From an uncultured Bacilli bacterium (GTDB lineage Bacteria > Bacillota_I > Bacilli_A > RF39 > UBA660): a stretch of 64,000 nt of DNA. Shown piece by piece: positions 49,477 to 58,922 of this stretch (position 1 is the stretch's first letter; each line of letters starts with the position of its first letter). A program made the translations under genes and the position numbers. The stretch lies in the NCBI GenBank assembly GCA_947628535.1, contig CANRAF010000003.1, forward strand, positions 1 through 64,000, in the 5' to 3' direction. The notes under the pieces were generated by a model. That model did not search any database, was not told where the DNA came from, and was given only the letters and a program-made list of their open reading frames with translations.

Positions 49477-50244
49477 ATGGAACCAATTTTAAAAGTTAAA
49501 AATATAGAAAAATACTATGGAAGTCGTTTTTCTTTAACTAAAGCCATTGATGATATGTCGTTCGAAGTTTTAAAAGGAGAATTTGTTGCTATTATGGGTG
49601 CATCTGGCTCTGGAAAGACTACACTTTTAAATGTAATTTCAACAATTGATAAAGTAACAGTAGGTAAAATTTATGTTGGAGATGAAGAAGTTACAAAATT
49701 AAAAGGAAATAATCTTAATAAATTTAGAAGAGAAAAGTTAGGATTTATATTTCAAGATTTTAATTTACTTGATACTTTAACATCTTATGAAAATATTGCT
49801 CTTGCTCTATCTATTTTAAATGTAAAAGCAAATGAGATAGATAAAAGAATAAAAAAAATAGCTAGAGAACTTCAAATTACAGATGTTTTAGATAAATATC
49901 CTTATCAAATGAGTGGAGGGCAAAAGCAAAGAGTAGCAGCTGCCAGGGCTATTATAACTAATCCTAAACTTGTTTTAGCAGATGAACCGACAGGAGCACT
50001 TGATTCTAAATCTTCAAAAATGTTACTAGAAAAGTTTAAGTATTTAAACGAAGAAATGAAAGCCACAATACTTATGGTAACACATGATGCTTTTACAGCC
50101 TCTTATAGTAATAGAGTAATTTTTATTAAAGATGGTAAGATTTTTAAAGAACTTTACAGAGGAGATAATACAAGAAAAGAATTTTTTGACAGAATAATAG
50201 ATGTGGTAACTTTACTTGGAGGAGATTTAAATGATGCTTTGTAA
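49477..50244 (+). CDS. BceA-type ABC transporter ATPase
   Basis: GASGSGKTTLLNVISTID, MSGGQKQRVAAARAI, LADEPTGALDS. Confidence 0.93.
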   Translation: MEPILKVKNIEKYYGSRFSLTKAIDDMSFEVLKGEFVAIMGASGSGKTTLLNVISTIDKVTVGKIYVGDEEVTKLKGNNLNKFRREKLGFIFQDFNLLDTLTSYENIALALSILNVKANEIDKRIKKIARELQITDVLDKYPYQMSGGQKQRVAAARAIITNPKLVLADEPTGALDSKSSKMLLEKFKYLNEEMKATILMVTHDAFTASYSNRVIFIKDGKIFKELYRGDNTRKEFFDRIIDVVTLLGGDLNDAL

Positions 50245-52303
50245 ATTATCACTTAAAAATGTTAAGAAAAGTTTTAAAGATTACGCTATTTATTTTTTTA
50301 CTTTGATTTTAGGAGTTTCAATATTTTATGTATTTAACGCTTTAGAAAGTCAAACAGTTATGATGAATGTTTCAGAATATACCTCAAGTTTAATAAAAAT
50401 GATGATGTCAATGCTCTCTGGGGTAAGCGTCTTTGTTTCATTTATTTTAGGTTTTCTAATTGTATATGCATCAAGGTTCTTAATGAAAAGAAGAAATAAA
50501 GAATTTGGTATATATTTAACTTTAGGAATGGGAAGAAGAAAAATATCAATAATTTTGTTTTTGGAAATACTTTTTATGGGTATTATTTCTCTTTTCATAG
50601 GACTTATACTAGGATTTATCTTATCACAGTTAATGAGTATTTTAGTTGCAAATATGTTTGAATCAGATTTAACTAATTTTAAATTTGTATTTTCTTTAAG
50701 TGCCTGTGTAAAAACAATTATTTATTTTGGAATTATGTATCTTTTAGTAATGATTTTTAATACTTTAAGTGTTAGTAGATGTAAACTAATTGACCTTTTA
50801 AATAGTTCTAAAAAAAGTGAAAAAATAAAACTTAAAAATCCTTATCTTTGCACAGTTATTTTTCTAATTTCTGCTTTTGTTTTGGGAGCAGCTTATTACA
50901 TCGTATGCTATAAAACTTATGCCCTTAGAGAAGTTACAGATATAATTATTCCTATAATAATGGGATCAGTTGCAACCTTTTTTATATTTTGGTCGTTATC
51001 AGGTTTAATATTTAGAATTATTAGTTCTTTTAAAAATCATTATTATAAAGGATTAAATAGTTTTACCTTAAGACAGTTTAGTAGTAAGATTAACACTACA
51101 GTTTTCGGGGCAACAATTATTTGTTTAATGCTTTTTATTACTATTTGTTTACTATCCTCATGTCTTACAATAAAAAATTCTATGAATGCTAATATTGAAA
51201 AACTAACACCAGCTGATGCTGAATTTTCAGTTGTTATGAATATGGAAAAATACTATGATGATTTCAAGAGTTATGGATATAGTGATTCACAAATAAAAAA
51301 TTCTAATTATACTGTTATAGAAGATTTTGCTTTATTTGATTTTGACATACTTTCATATTTTAAAGATTATATTGAAGTAAATATTTATACTACTCCTGAT
51401 TTAACTTTTAATCATACTTTAGGGTCAAAATTAGAAATAGTTAAATCGAAGTTTCCTTTTTTAGATTATGATGACTCTGAAGCAATAATGAAGATTAGTG
51501 ATTATAATAAAGTAGCTAAATTTTATGGAATAGATGAATATTCTTTAAAAAATGATGAGTATATGATTATTGCAGATTTTGACTCTATGGTTGAAATAAG
51601 AAATATTGCTCTTAAAAATAAAGAATCAATTAATTTATTTGGGCATACTTTAAAACCAAAATACGATGCTTGCCAAGATGGATTTTTAGAGATGTCTAGT
51701 CAGCATATTAATACAGGTATAATTTTAGTTCCAGATGATATAGTAAAGGAAGAATATTTATATGAAAATCATTTAATAGGTAATTATAAAACAACTGATA
51801 AAAAAGAGATTACGAAAATAGAAAATGATATTAGAAAACTTGAGAAAAATGAATTAGTTACTACTTATTTACTACCTAATGGAAATACTAAACTATCAAT
51901 TAAAGAAGCAACAGTAGGCCTTAGTGCAATGGTAACATTTATTGGACTTTATATAGGTATTATTTTCCTAATTAGTAGTGCTGCTATTTTAGGATTGAAA
52001 GAATTATCTGAGAGTAGTGATAATAAAGAAAGATTTAAAATGCTTCGTAAGATTGGTGTAGATGAAAAGATGATAAATAAGGCTTTATTTAGACAAATTG
52101 CAATTTTCTTTGGGTTACCACTTATTCTTGCAATTATTCATTCAGTATTTGGAATTATTTTTGCTATCAATATTTTAGAGGTATTTGGAAATGAAGAGTT
52201 ATTACCATCGATTATTATGACAGCAATATTTATTATTTTAATATATGGTGGTTATTTTTTAATTACTTATTGGTCTAGTAAAAATATAATTAAAGATAAA
52301 TAA
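50231..52303 (+). CDS. BceB-type FtsX-domain ABC permease
   Basis: ~10 TM, large extracellular domain, KRRNKEFGIYLTLGMGRRKI; overlaps the ATPase gene. Confidence 0.92.
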   Translation: MMLCKLSLKNVKKSFKDYAIYFFTLILGVSIFYVFNALESQTVMMNVSEYTSSLIKMMMSMLSGVSVFVSFILGFLIVYASRFLMKRRNKEFGIYLTLGMGRRKISIILFLEILFMGIISLFIGLILGFILSQLMSILVANMFESDLTNFKFVFSLSACVKTIIYFGIMYLLVMIFNTLSVSRCKLIDLLNSSKKSEKIKLKNPYLCTVIFLISAFVLGAAYYIVCYKTYALREVTDIIIPIIMGSVATFFIFWSLSGLIFRIISSFKNHYYKGLNSFTLRQFSSKINTTVFGATIICLMLFITICLLSSCLTIKNSMNANIEKLTPADAEFSVVMNMEKYYDDFKSYGYSDSQIKNSNYTVIEDFALFDFDILSYFKDYIEVNIYTTPDLTFNHTLGSKLEIVKSKFPFLDYDDSEAIMKISDYNKVAKFYGIDEYSLKNDEYMIIADFDSMVEIRNIALKNKESINLFGHTLKPKYDACQDGFLEMSSQHINTGIILVPDDIVKEEYLYENHLIGNYKTTDKKEITKIENDIRKLEKNELVTTYLLPNGNTKLSIKEATVGLSAMVTFIGLYIGIIFLISSAAILGLKELSESSDNKERFKMLRKIGVDEKMINKALFRQIAIFFGLPLILAIIHSVFGIIFAINILEVFGNEELLPSIIMTAIFIILIYGGYFLITYWSSKNIIKDK

Positions 52304-52314
52304 TTGATATATGA

Positions 52315-52347
52315 AAAAATAGTTACTTTGTGTAGCTATTTTTTTAG
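52315..52347 (+). terminator. Terminator after the BceAB-like operon
   Basis: AAATAGTTAC / GTAGCTATTT stem with T-run. Confidence 0.65.
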
Positions 52348-52410
52348 TATTTAAAACATTTACTTTTTCATAAAAACCTTATAAAAACATAGTTTATATT
52401 AGGTGATGTT

Positions 52411-53598
52411 ATGAATTATAAAGTTGTAATAGACCCAGGGCACGGGGGAAATGACTCTGGAAATACTGGTAATGGGTTAGTAGAGAAAGACTATGCTCTT
52501 TTAGTTTCTAATTACATAAAAGATAGACTTGATGATTTAGGTATAGATAATATAATAACTAGAAATACAGATCGAGATTTATCAATAGATGAGAGAATAA
52601 GTATAATAGAATCTACTTATGGACTTGATGAAAATGTCCTTGTTGTTTCAAATCATCTTAATAAAGGTGGAGAAGAAGGTTTAGAGGTTATCTATGCTTT
52701 AAGAGATAAAGATGATTTTGCAGAACAAATTGCAAATGAAGTTGAAAAGTCTGGAGGTCTTGTAAATAAATACTATCAATTAAGAGATAATGTTAACACA
52801 CAAAATGATTATTATCCACTTCTTCGCGATACACCAAATTATGAAACTGTAATGATAGAATATGGTTATGTCGATAATGCTAAGGATGCTAAAAGGGTGA
52901 GTGATGACTATTTAGAATATGCTGAAGCTGTTGTTAGAGCAATAGCACTTTATACTAAAACAGATTATGTTCCACTTCCTGGAGATAACTATTATGTTGT
53001 CAAAAAAGGAGATAGTTTATATAAAATAGCCAATATGTATGGTATTACAGTCGACGAACTTAAAAAAGCTAATAATCTAACGAGTAATAATTTGGATATT
53101 GGACAGCTTTTGCTTATTCCATCAAGTTCTAAGGCTCCAAGCAGTGACCAAAGTGGAACAACTTATGTAGTTAAAAAGGGAGATACATTATACAAAATAG
53201 CAAGTGAATACAAAGTAACAGTAGATGCAATAAAAAAAGCTAACAACTTAACAAGCAACACACTTCAAATAGGCCAAAAATTAATAATTCCAGGGAATAG
53301 TTCTAATACTTATATAGTAAAAGCAGGGGATACACTATACAAAATAGCAACTGAATATAATGTAACAGTGGATGAAGTAAAAAGAGCTAACAATTTAACA
53401 AGTAATATACTTCAAATAGGACAAAAATTAATAATTCCAGGAAGCACGACTAATACTTCTTATACAGTCAAAAAAGGAGATAGTTTATATAAAATAGCCA
53501 ATATGTATGGTATTACAGTTAATGAACTTAAAAAGGCTAATAATTTAACAAGTGATATTTTACAAATAGGGCAGATACTTACTATACCTTCAAATTGA
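52411..53598 (+). CDS. N-acetylmuramoyl-L-alanine amidase (Amidase_3) with four LysM domains
   Basis: VVIDPGHGGNDSGN catalytic domain; four (Y)VVKKGD(S/T)LYKIA...IPS/G LysM repeats. Confidence 0.93.
   Translation: MNYKVVIDPGHGGNDSGNTGNGLVEKDYALLVSNYIKDRLDDLGIDNIITRNTDRDLSIDERISIIESTYGLDENVLVVSNHLNKGGEEGLEVIYALRDKDDFAEQIANEVEKSGGLVNKYYQLRDNVNTQNDYYPLLRDTPNYETVMIEYGYVDNAKDAKRVSDDYLEYAEAVVRAIALYTKTDYVPLPGDNYYVVKKGDSLYKIANMYGITVDELKKANNLTSNNLDIGQLLLIPSSSKAPSSDQSGTTYVVKKGDTLYKIASEYKVTVDAIKKANNLTSNTLQIGQKLIIPGNSSNTYIVKAGDTLYKIATEYNVTVDEVKRANNLTSNILQIGQKLIIPGSTTNTSYTVKKGDSLYKIANMYGITVNELKKANNLTSDILQIGQILTIPSN
52999..53051 (+). repeat. 53-nt exact direct repeat, copy 1 (LysM1)
   Basis: GTCAAAAAAGGAGATAGTTTATATAAAATAGCCAATATGTATGGTATTACAGT. 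Confidence 0.9.
53467..53519 (+). repeat. 53-nt exact direct repeat, copy 2 (LysM4)
   Basis: Identical to 52999-53051, offset 468 nt (in frame). Confidence 0.9.
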
Positions 53599-53649
53599 CA
53601 TTTGCGCAAACTTATGTTACAATGTTAACTACTCGAAAGGATGTTCATT

Positions 53650-54114
53650 ATGGAGGAAAAATATAAAAATTACGAGAATTTAATTGACGTTATTTCAGAA
53701 AATGAAGATATAACTAGCATTTATTTAGATGACGCTGATGGTAAATATGAATATAAAAGAACAGGTCATAATAACACAGATTATAAATTTATAGATATAA
53801 TGGATACAGATGGAATTATAAAATTAGAAAATAATAAATCATGTTACGTAGAAAATGCTAGTTATGTAGCAATAAAAACATATGAAAAGGATAGTTTAAA
53901 AAAAGTTTTAATAATATTATCACTCGAAGGTTATGGACTTTTGCATTCAACTATTTTACGAAGTGGTAATGATAATTTATTTTCTAAAATAAATAGTGAT
54001 AATGGTATAGTTTCATATGGAATCGAAAATTATGAAATAGATGAAAAAAGTTCAAGTTTTTCAATAATACCTTCAGCAGGTATAGAAAGTAAAAAAATAA
54101 GATCAAGAGTTTAA
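53650..54114 (+). CDS. Hypothetical protein
   Basis: 154 aa ORF with upstream RBS; no family recognised. Confidence 0.6.
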   Translation: MEEKYKNYENLIDVISENEDITSIYLDDADGKYEYKRTGHNNTDYKFIDIMDTDGIIKLENNKSCYVENASYVAIKTYEKDSLKKVLIILSLEGYGLLHSTILRSGNDNLFSKINSDNGIVSYGIENYEIDEKSSSFSIIPSAGIESKKIRSRV

Positions 54115-54497
54115 ATAAGAGGGGTATCAATATTTCCTGGTTCATCATTTCTTTTAATACCTTCAAAGGTTGTATAAAAAAGAATAAAACCAGCAATTAA
54201 AGTTAAAATTGAGGCGATAAATTCATATAATGAAAGAGTCCCTTGATTTTTTTTCTTGTTAATTTCATAAAAAACATAATTGATATAAGTAAAGACTATT
54301 ACTAAAACAGTAACTATTATTCTGTTTATAATAGTTAAATCATTTTCGCTTTTAATATTAAATAAAGGTTTTTTTCCGTTTTTTTTAAGGATATTGTTAT
54401 AAGTTAGTATAACGGAAACTATAATGGTAATAATAAATAATAAAGAAGCATATATTTGTTCATATAATAGTTGTGTTTCTTTATTTGTTTCATTCAT
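54111..54497 (-). CDS. Small integral membrane protein, unknown function
   Basis: Three TM; stop overlaps the convergent gene's stop. Confidence 0.6.
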   Translation of the reverse strand: MNETNKETQLLYEQIYASLLFIITIIVSVILTYNNILKKNGKKPLFNIKSENDLTIINRIIVTVLVIVFTYINYVFYEINKKKNQGTLSLYEFIASILTLIAGFILFYTTFEGIKRNDEPGNIDTPLI

Positions 54498-54529
54498 GAT
54501 TTATTATATGAGAAAAAAATTAAAATATT

Positions 54530-54556
54530 TTAGCACTCACACTTGACAAGTGCTAA
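54530..54556. promoter_or_regulatory. CIRCE element (HrcA operator)
   Basis: TTAGCACTC-N9-AAGTGCTAA, one mismatch to consensus GAGTGCTAA. Confidence 0.9.
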
Positions 54557-54570
54557 AATAAGTGTATAAT
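54543..54570 (+). promoter_or_regulatory. Consensus sigma-A promoter overlapping CIRCE
   Basis: TTGACA-N16-TATAAT. Confidence 0.85.
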
Positions 54571-54594
54571 ATAAATTGTAAGGAGGAATGAAAA

Positions 54595-54981
54595 ATGAAT
54601 TTAATACCTAGAAGTTTCTTTTTAGATGATTTCTTTGATGATTTTGGGAAGGTAAAAACAGTAGATATGAAATGTGATGTCTATGAAGAAGGAAATGATT
54701 ATGTTATCGAAATGGATGCTCCAGGACTTAAAAAAGAAGATATTGATATTGATGTAGATAAAGGATATCTTACAGTTTCTATATCACGTAATGTAGAAAA
54801 TAGCGATGAAGGTAAAAATTATATTAGAAAAGAAAGATTTTATGGTTCTACAAGAAGACAATTCTATATTGGTGATGCCAGTGAAGATGACATAAAAGCT
54901 AACTTTGATCATGGTGTATTAAAAATAGTCGTTCCTAAAAAAGAAGAAATTCAAAGTAAAAAGAAAATAGAAATCGAATAG
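54595..54981 (+). CDS. Small heat-shock protein Hsp20
   Basis: DVYEEGNDYVIEMDAPGLKKEDIDIDVDKGYLTVS...FDHGVLKIVVPKKE alpha-crystallin domain. Confidence 0.95.
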   Translation: MNLIPRSFFLDDFFDDFGKVKTVDMKCDVYEEGNDYVIEMDAPGLKKEDIDIDVDKGYLTVSISRNVENSDEGKNYIRKERFYGSTRRQFYIGDASEDDIKANFDHGVLKIVVPKKEEIQSKKKIEIE

Positions 54982-54982
54982 T

Positions 54983-55007
54983 AAAACGCCTACTAAAGGC
55001 GTTTTTA
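54983..55007. terminator. Bidirectional terminator hsp20/feoB
   Basis: AAAACGCCT / AGGCGTTTT. Confidence 0.85.
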
Positions 55008-55022
55008 ATTTAATTTAGAAGA

Positions 55023-56900
55023 TTAGATAAATAGTTTTAGTAAACTTGTTACTATAAAGCAGAGAATAAATCCAGTAATAGTTGGAATTAAAATTGAAAG
55101 TATAGTCCATTTTAAACTATTTGTCTCTTTTTTTATTGTCATAATAGTTGTTCCGCATGGGAAGTGACATATAGTAAATATCATAAATGCTATAGCAGTT
55201 ATTATAGTCCAGTTATTACTTACAAGTAAATTTTTTAGAGATTCTAAAGATGAATAATCCATTAAACTTGAAGTTTTTGTATAAGCCATTAACATGATTG
55301 GTATAACTATTTCATTAGCAGGAAGTCCAAAAAGGAAAGCAATAAGTATGGTACCATCAAGTCCAATAAGGTTTCCTAAAGGATCTAAAAATGATGAGAT
55401 ATAGTATAAAATAGAATAGTCGTTTATCATTATATTAGCAGCAAGCCAAATAATGATTCCCGCGGGCATTGAAACACATATAGCTCTTCCTAAAACAAAT
55501 ATTGTTCTATCTAGAATTGATCTTATAATAGTATCTATAATTTTTGGTTTTCTATAAGGGGGTAGCTCTAAAGTAAACGATGATGGTTCTCCTTTTAAGA
55601 CAGTTAAAGATAAAATCTTAGAGATTAAAAGAGTTACCAAACAAGAGAAAACTATTAGGCCTAAAAGAGTTAGGGCAGACATTCCTGAAGATACAAATTT
55701 ATTGGAAAATCCTGATACTAAAAATATAGAAATAATTGCAATTAAACTTGGAAATCTTCCATTACAAGGAGAAAATACATTTGTTAAAATAGCAATTAGT
55801 TTTTCTTTTTTTGATTCAATAATACGACAACCTATAACTCCGCAGGCATTACAACCATATCCCATACACATTGTTAAAGACTGTTTTCCATGGGCACCAC
55901 ATTTTTTAAATAACCTATCCATATTAAAAGCTATTCTTGGTAAATATCCTAAATCTTCCATTAAAGTGAAGAGTGGAAAAAATATTGCCATTGGTGGAAG
56001 CATTACAGATATTACCCAAGCTACAACTTTATATATACCATTTAATAAAAAATCTATTACTGTTTGATTGATTCCAAGATTAGTTAATAATATGAATAAC
56101 TTATCATAAATATAGAATAGTCCCTTACTTAAAAGTTCAGAAGGGTAATTAGCACCAATTATAGTTATCCAAAGAATCATACCTATAGTTAAAAGCATTA
56201 TAGGAATACCATATTTTTTAGAAGTTAGTATTTTATCTATTTTAATAGTTCTTTTATTATAATTTTCATCTTTTAACGTTACACATTTATCATATATTTC
56301 TTTAGCTTTGTCTTCAGTATTAACAATATAAGATGATTTTTCATCTTTATTTTTAAAGGAGTAGATTTTTTCAAGTAATTTATTTATACCTTCTTTTTTT
56401 CTAGCACTCATACCTATTACAGGAAGATTTAATTCTTTTTCAAGACCTTTTATATCAATAGATATATTTTTCTTTTTTGCTTCATCAAGAAGATTTAAAC
56501 AAACAATGATATTTGTTTTTATATTTTTAGCTTCTAAAACTAAATTTAAATTTCTTTCAAGTGATGTTGCATCTACTACTATTAAAATAATATCTATATC
56601 TTTTTCGATTAAAAAATCTTTAGCGATTTCCTCTTCTTCAGAAAAGGCATTTAACGAGTAAATACCGGGAAGGTCAATTACATTATAAGTTTTGTCTTTT
56701 ATTTTCATAATTCCTTCAGCATTTGATACTGTCTTTCCTGGCCAGTTACCAGTATGTCCACGAAGTCCTGTTAAATTATTAAAAAGAGTAGTTTTTCCGA
56801 CATTAGGATTTCCTAAAAGAGCAATTAAATTTGAAGATGCATTTGTTATATTTTCTTTGTTTTTACTTTTAAATTTTTTAGAACTTCTAGTAAGACCCAT
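55023..56900 (-). CDS. feoB: Ferrous iron transport protein B
   Basis: GNPNVGKTTLFNNLTG, GHTGNWPGKTV, DLPGIYSL, Gate domains MCMGYGCNACGVIGCRI. Confidence 0.97.
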   Translation of the reverse strand: MGLTRSSKKFKSKNKENITNASSNLIALLGNPNVGKTTLFNNLTGLRGHTGNWPGKTVSNAEGIMKIKDKTYNVIDLPGIYSLNAFSEEEEIAKDFLIEKDIDIILIVVDATSLERNLNLVLEAKNIKTNIIVCLNLLDEAKKKNISIDIKGLEKELNLPVIGMSARKKEGINKLLEKIYSFKNKDEKSSYIVNTEDKAKEIYDKCVTLKDENYNKRTIKIDKILTSKKYGIPIMLLTIGMILWITIIGANYPSELLSKGLFYIYDKLFILLTNLGINQTVIDFLLNGIYKVVAWVISVMLPPMAIFFPLFTLMEDLGYLPRIAFNMDRLFKKCGAHGKQSLTMCMGYGCNACGVIGCRIIESKKEKLIAILTNVFSPCNGRFPSLIAIISIFLVSGFSNKFVSSGMSALTLLGLIVFSCLVTLLISKILSLTVLKGEPSSFTLELPPYRKPKIIDTIIRSILDRTIFVLGRAICVSMPAGIIIWLAANIMINDYSILYYISSFLDPLGNLIGLDGTILIAFLFGLPANEIVIPIMLMAYTKTSSLMDYSSLESLKNLLVSNNWTIITAIAFMIFTICHFPCGTTIMTIKKETNSLKWTILSILIPTITGFILCFIVTSLLKLFI

Positions 56901-57135
56901 TTTCTTTCCTTATTACCATTATTTGACTTGCATCTTCTTTTCTAATAGCAAGTATTACATTTTTTACAAGATATGCTGTAGGATCTTTAAAAGGACTTTT
57001 ATAAAGACATTTTATTTTGGTATTTTTAGTAATTCCAAGATTAGTTAAGTGCTGTTTATTATCTTTCTTTATGTTGTTTTCGACAATATAGGCAGTTTCT
57101 TCTAAATTTAAATTATCTAATGTATCTATTTTCAT
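56887..57135 (-). CDS. feoA: Ferrous iron transport protein A (SH3-like)
   Basis: FeoA-type small domain overlapping the feoB start. Confidence 0.85.
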   Translation of the reverse strand: MKIDTLDNLNLEETAYIVENNIKKDNKQHLTNLGITKNTKIKCLYKSPFKDPTAYLVKNVILAIRKEDASQIMVIRKENGSY

Positions 57136-57308
57136 TTAAACTCACCTATCTAGTTTAATATATGCCCATTTATTTTGGTTTGTGAGTACTAGTTAAATAT
57201 TAATAAACTAAAAAAATATTTTTAATAGGTTGCAATTTTTTAAAACTTTGATGCCTTGTAATTTTTTTCATAGTAATATATACTTGTAAATAAAGTAGGG
57301 TGATTTTT

Positions 57309-57896
57309 TTGGAAAATAAGAAAGATGAAAAAATAAAAAAAATTAGATATACTTTAGCACTTATTATTTCTATAGTAGGACTTTTATGCTTAATAGGAAT
57401 ACCGAGTTATGCCATATTAAAAGGAAAATTATTTTCTTCAAATGAGCAAATTATAAGAGCAGGAAGTGTAGAACTTTCTTTAACTGAATATTATAGTGAT
57501 ATGAATGGTGATATTTCAGTAATGAATGATAAAGATGGTCTTGATGATACTGATACTTATGATTTTGTGATAAAAAATATTGGTAGTGAACCTGCTACAT
57601 ATGATGTAAAACTATTTAATGAAGCTCCAAGTGATTTTTCTGGGAATTTGCTTAAAGATGAATATATAAAAGTTGGACTTTTGGTAAATGATAAAGAAAT
57701 GGGACCAATGAGTTTAAAAGATGTAGAAAATGTAATTGATAGTAACACTTTAAATAAAAAAGAATTAGTAAAATATAAACTTAGAATATGGATTGATAAA
57801 AAATATGAGTCAGAACTTTTAAAAGAGGATAATTACAAAGCATTTTTAAAAATAGCAGTATCTGCAAAACAAAGTGAAAACTTAGATAATAACTAA
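57309..57896 (+). CDS. TasA/camelysin-like secreted or membrane-anchored protein
   Basis: N-terminal hydrophobic signal region; DTDTYDFVIKNIGSEPATYDVKLFNE typical of TasA/camelysin folds; TTG start with GGTGAT SD. Confidence 0.6.
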   Translation: MENKKDEKIKKIRYTLALIISIVGLLCLIGIPSYAILKGKLFSSNEQIIRAGSVELSLTEYYSDMNGDISVMNDKDGLDDTDTYDFVIKNIGSEPATYDVKLFNEAPSDFSGNLLKDEYIKVGLLVNDKEMGPMSLKDVENVIDSNTLNKKELVKYKLRIWIDKKYESELLKEDNYKAFLKIAVSAKQSENLDNN

Positions 57897-57942
57897 AGAA
57901 TAATTGAAAAAAATTTACATAAGATTTTATGGGTGATTGTAT

Positions 57943-58893
57943 TTGGAAAAAGTAAATACTAAATTAATAAACTTTTTGCTAATAACAATTGCTATTTTTT
58001 TTATTTCGGAGTGTTTAGATTTTTACAAGAATATATTATTAGTTGTTCTTGATGTAATTTTTCCTATATTCCTTTCTTTTTTTATTAGTTATTCTCTTTA
58101 TCCATGTGTTACTTTTTTAAATAAGAAACTTTCATTTAATGTTTCTTCTTTTTTAACATTATTTATAGTATTTACTTTGTTTTTTTTAATGATATATTTT
58201 TCAGTACCTTTATTTACCAAAGAGATAGGTTTAATAAGTGAAGATATAGTTTACTTTCTTTCTAAATTTAATATATTCGATTTTGATATTTCTTCTTTTG
58301 TTAAACAATTTTTATCTTTTAATAATAGTCTTTCTTTAATTAATAAAGGAACAGTTTTTTTTACTAAATTTATAATTGTTTTTGTTCTTTCAATCTATTT
58401 TCTTTTTAATATGAATAACATAAAAAAGTTTTTATCCAAATACGAACTTTTTAATATGATAGATAAAGATTTATATAATTATTATAAGGGATTTTATTTA
58501 GTTATATTAATTGAAATAGTAGAGTACTTAGTAGTTTATTTTTTAATAGGACATCCTTACTATTTTCTTCTGGCAACTTTATCTGGGCTTACTTCTGTTA
58601 TTCCTTTTTTTGGAGCAATTTTTACTAATTTACTGGCACTTATATCGGCTTTTTCAATAAGTACACCTCTTTTTATAGCAACTTCTATAGTGATGGTTTT
58701 AATTCCACTTTTTAACAGTTATTTTATTGAACCTAAAATTTATAATAAGACTTTAAAAGTATCTTTAATAAGTATAATAATCTCTTGTTTTGTCTTTGGA
58801 ATGCTCTTTGGTTTTACAGGAGTTATCTTTGCTATTCCTTTTTTCTTAATTATTAAGAATTTTATCACTTTTTTCTTGTTACGTGAAAGATAA
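57943..58893 (+). CDS. AI-2E/PerM-family transporter
   Basis: Polytopic; LSGLTSVIPFFGAIFTNLLALISAF, SYFIEPKIYNKTLKVSLISIIIS; TTG start. Confidence 0.85.
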   Translation: MEKVNTKLINFLLITIAIFFISECLDFYKNILLVVLDVIFPIFLSFFISYSLYPCVTFLNKKLSFNVSSFLTLFIVFTLFFLMIYFSVPLFTKEIGLISEDIVYFLSKFNIFDFDISSFVKQFLSFNNSLSLINKGTVFFTKFIIVFVLSIYFLFNMNNIKKFLSKYELFNMIDKDLYNYYKGFYLVILIEIVEYLVVYFLIGHPYYFLLATLSGLTSVIPFFGAIFTNLLALISAFSISTPLFIATSIVMVLIPLFNSYFIEPKIYNKTLKVSLISIIISCFVFGMLFGFTGVIFAIPFFLIIKNFITFFLLRER

Positions 58894-58922
58894 ATGTGAT
58901 ATGATGTTTATAGGTGATAGTT

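Noticed and set aside
55702-56067. 121-aa plus-strand ORF within feoB
   Set aside because: Antisense shadow of the feoB coding frame
56692-57048. 118-aa plus-strand ORF across feoB/feoA
   Set aside because: Antisense shadow of two clear minus-strand genes
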